From: Actinomortierella ambigua
Taxonomy: Eukaryota; Mortierellomycota; Mortierellomycetes; Mortierellales; Mortierellaceae
Assembly (NCBI GenBank): GCA_016098155.1
Contig: JAAAJB010000731.1
Location: 1-15,245, forward strand
Direction: 5' to 3'
DNA: 15,245 bases
Positions 15,243 through 15,245 of this stretch are shown here, in pieces. The notes beneath the pieces were generated by a model. It saw only the letters and a list, made by a program, of their open reading frames with translations. It had not been told where the DNA came from and ran no database searches. The translations under genes were made by a program, and so were the position numbers. Numbering within the stretch: the first letter of the stretch is position 1; the number at the start of each line of letters is the position of its first letter.

Positions 15243-15245
15243 CTC

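Overview
The window looks like nuclear DNA from a filamentous or early-diverging fungus. This is inferred from style, not from a marker gene. The reasons are short GT-AG introns (the clearest is 60 bases with a CTAAC branch site), long pyrimidine-rich stretches upstream of starts, many A or T homopolymers of 11 to 23 bases, abundant di-, tri- and tetranucleotide repeats, and a long disordered protein with Thr, Pro and Gln runs. Mortierella-type (Mucoromycota) genomes are the best stylistic match I know. No rRNA, tRNA, CRISPR array, transposase or bacterial operon is visible.

Layout. Bases 1-3600 are gene-poor and dominated by low-complexity sequence: CA, GGT, GTT/GCT and GT repeats and pyrimidine tracts. 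Bases 3600-11100 have a more balanced composition and hold several short, possibly spliced coding candidates on both strands. None has a recognisable family, and I rate them low to moderate. The best supported are a minus-strand pair of exons around a textbook 60-base intron (5685-5939), a minus-strand ORF with coding-like codon structure (8548-8929) and a minus-strand two-exon candidate (4478-4910).

The one strong gene is on the minus strand from 13101 down to about 11440. It has a 13-codon first exon, a 246-base phase-0 intron and a 1350-base second exon. It encodes a largely disordered, probably nuclear protein rich in Ser-Pro/Thr-Pro sites. The second exon ends in a perfect GTATGT donor, so more exons may lie at lower coordinates. 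A TATA box lies 148 bases upstream of its start.

Divergently, a plus-strand gene seems to begin near 14656 and run off the right edge. It shows an acidic Asp/Glu segment and phase-consistent exon junctions. About 1.5 kb of repeat-rich DNA (TGTC, CA and TTTAGG-like repeats) separates the two genes and probably holds both promoters.

No metabolic pathway or defence system can be assembled from these genes. I do not see a convincing new biological system here. The useful leads are the uncharacterised disordered protein and the short spliced candidates.
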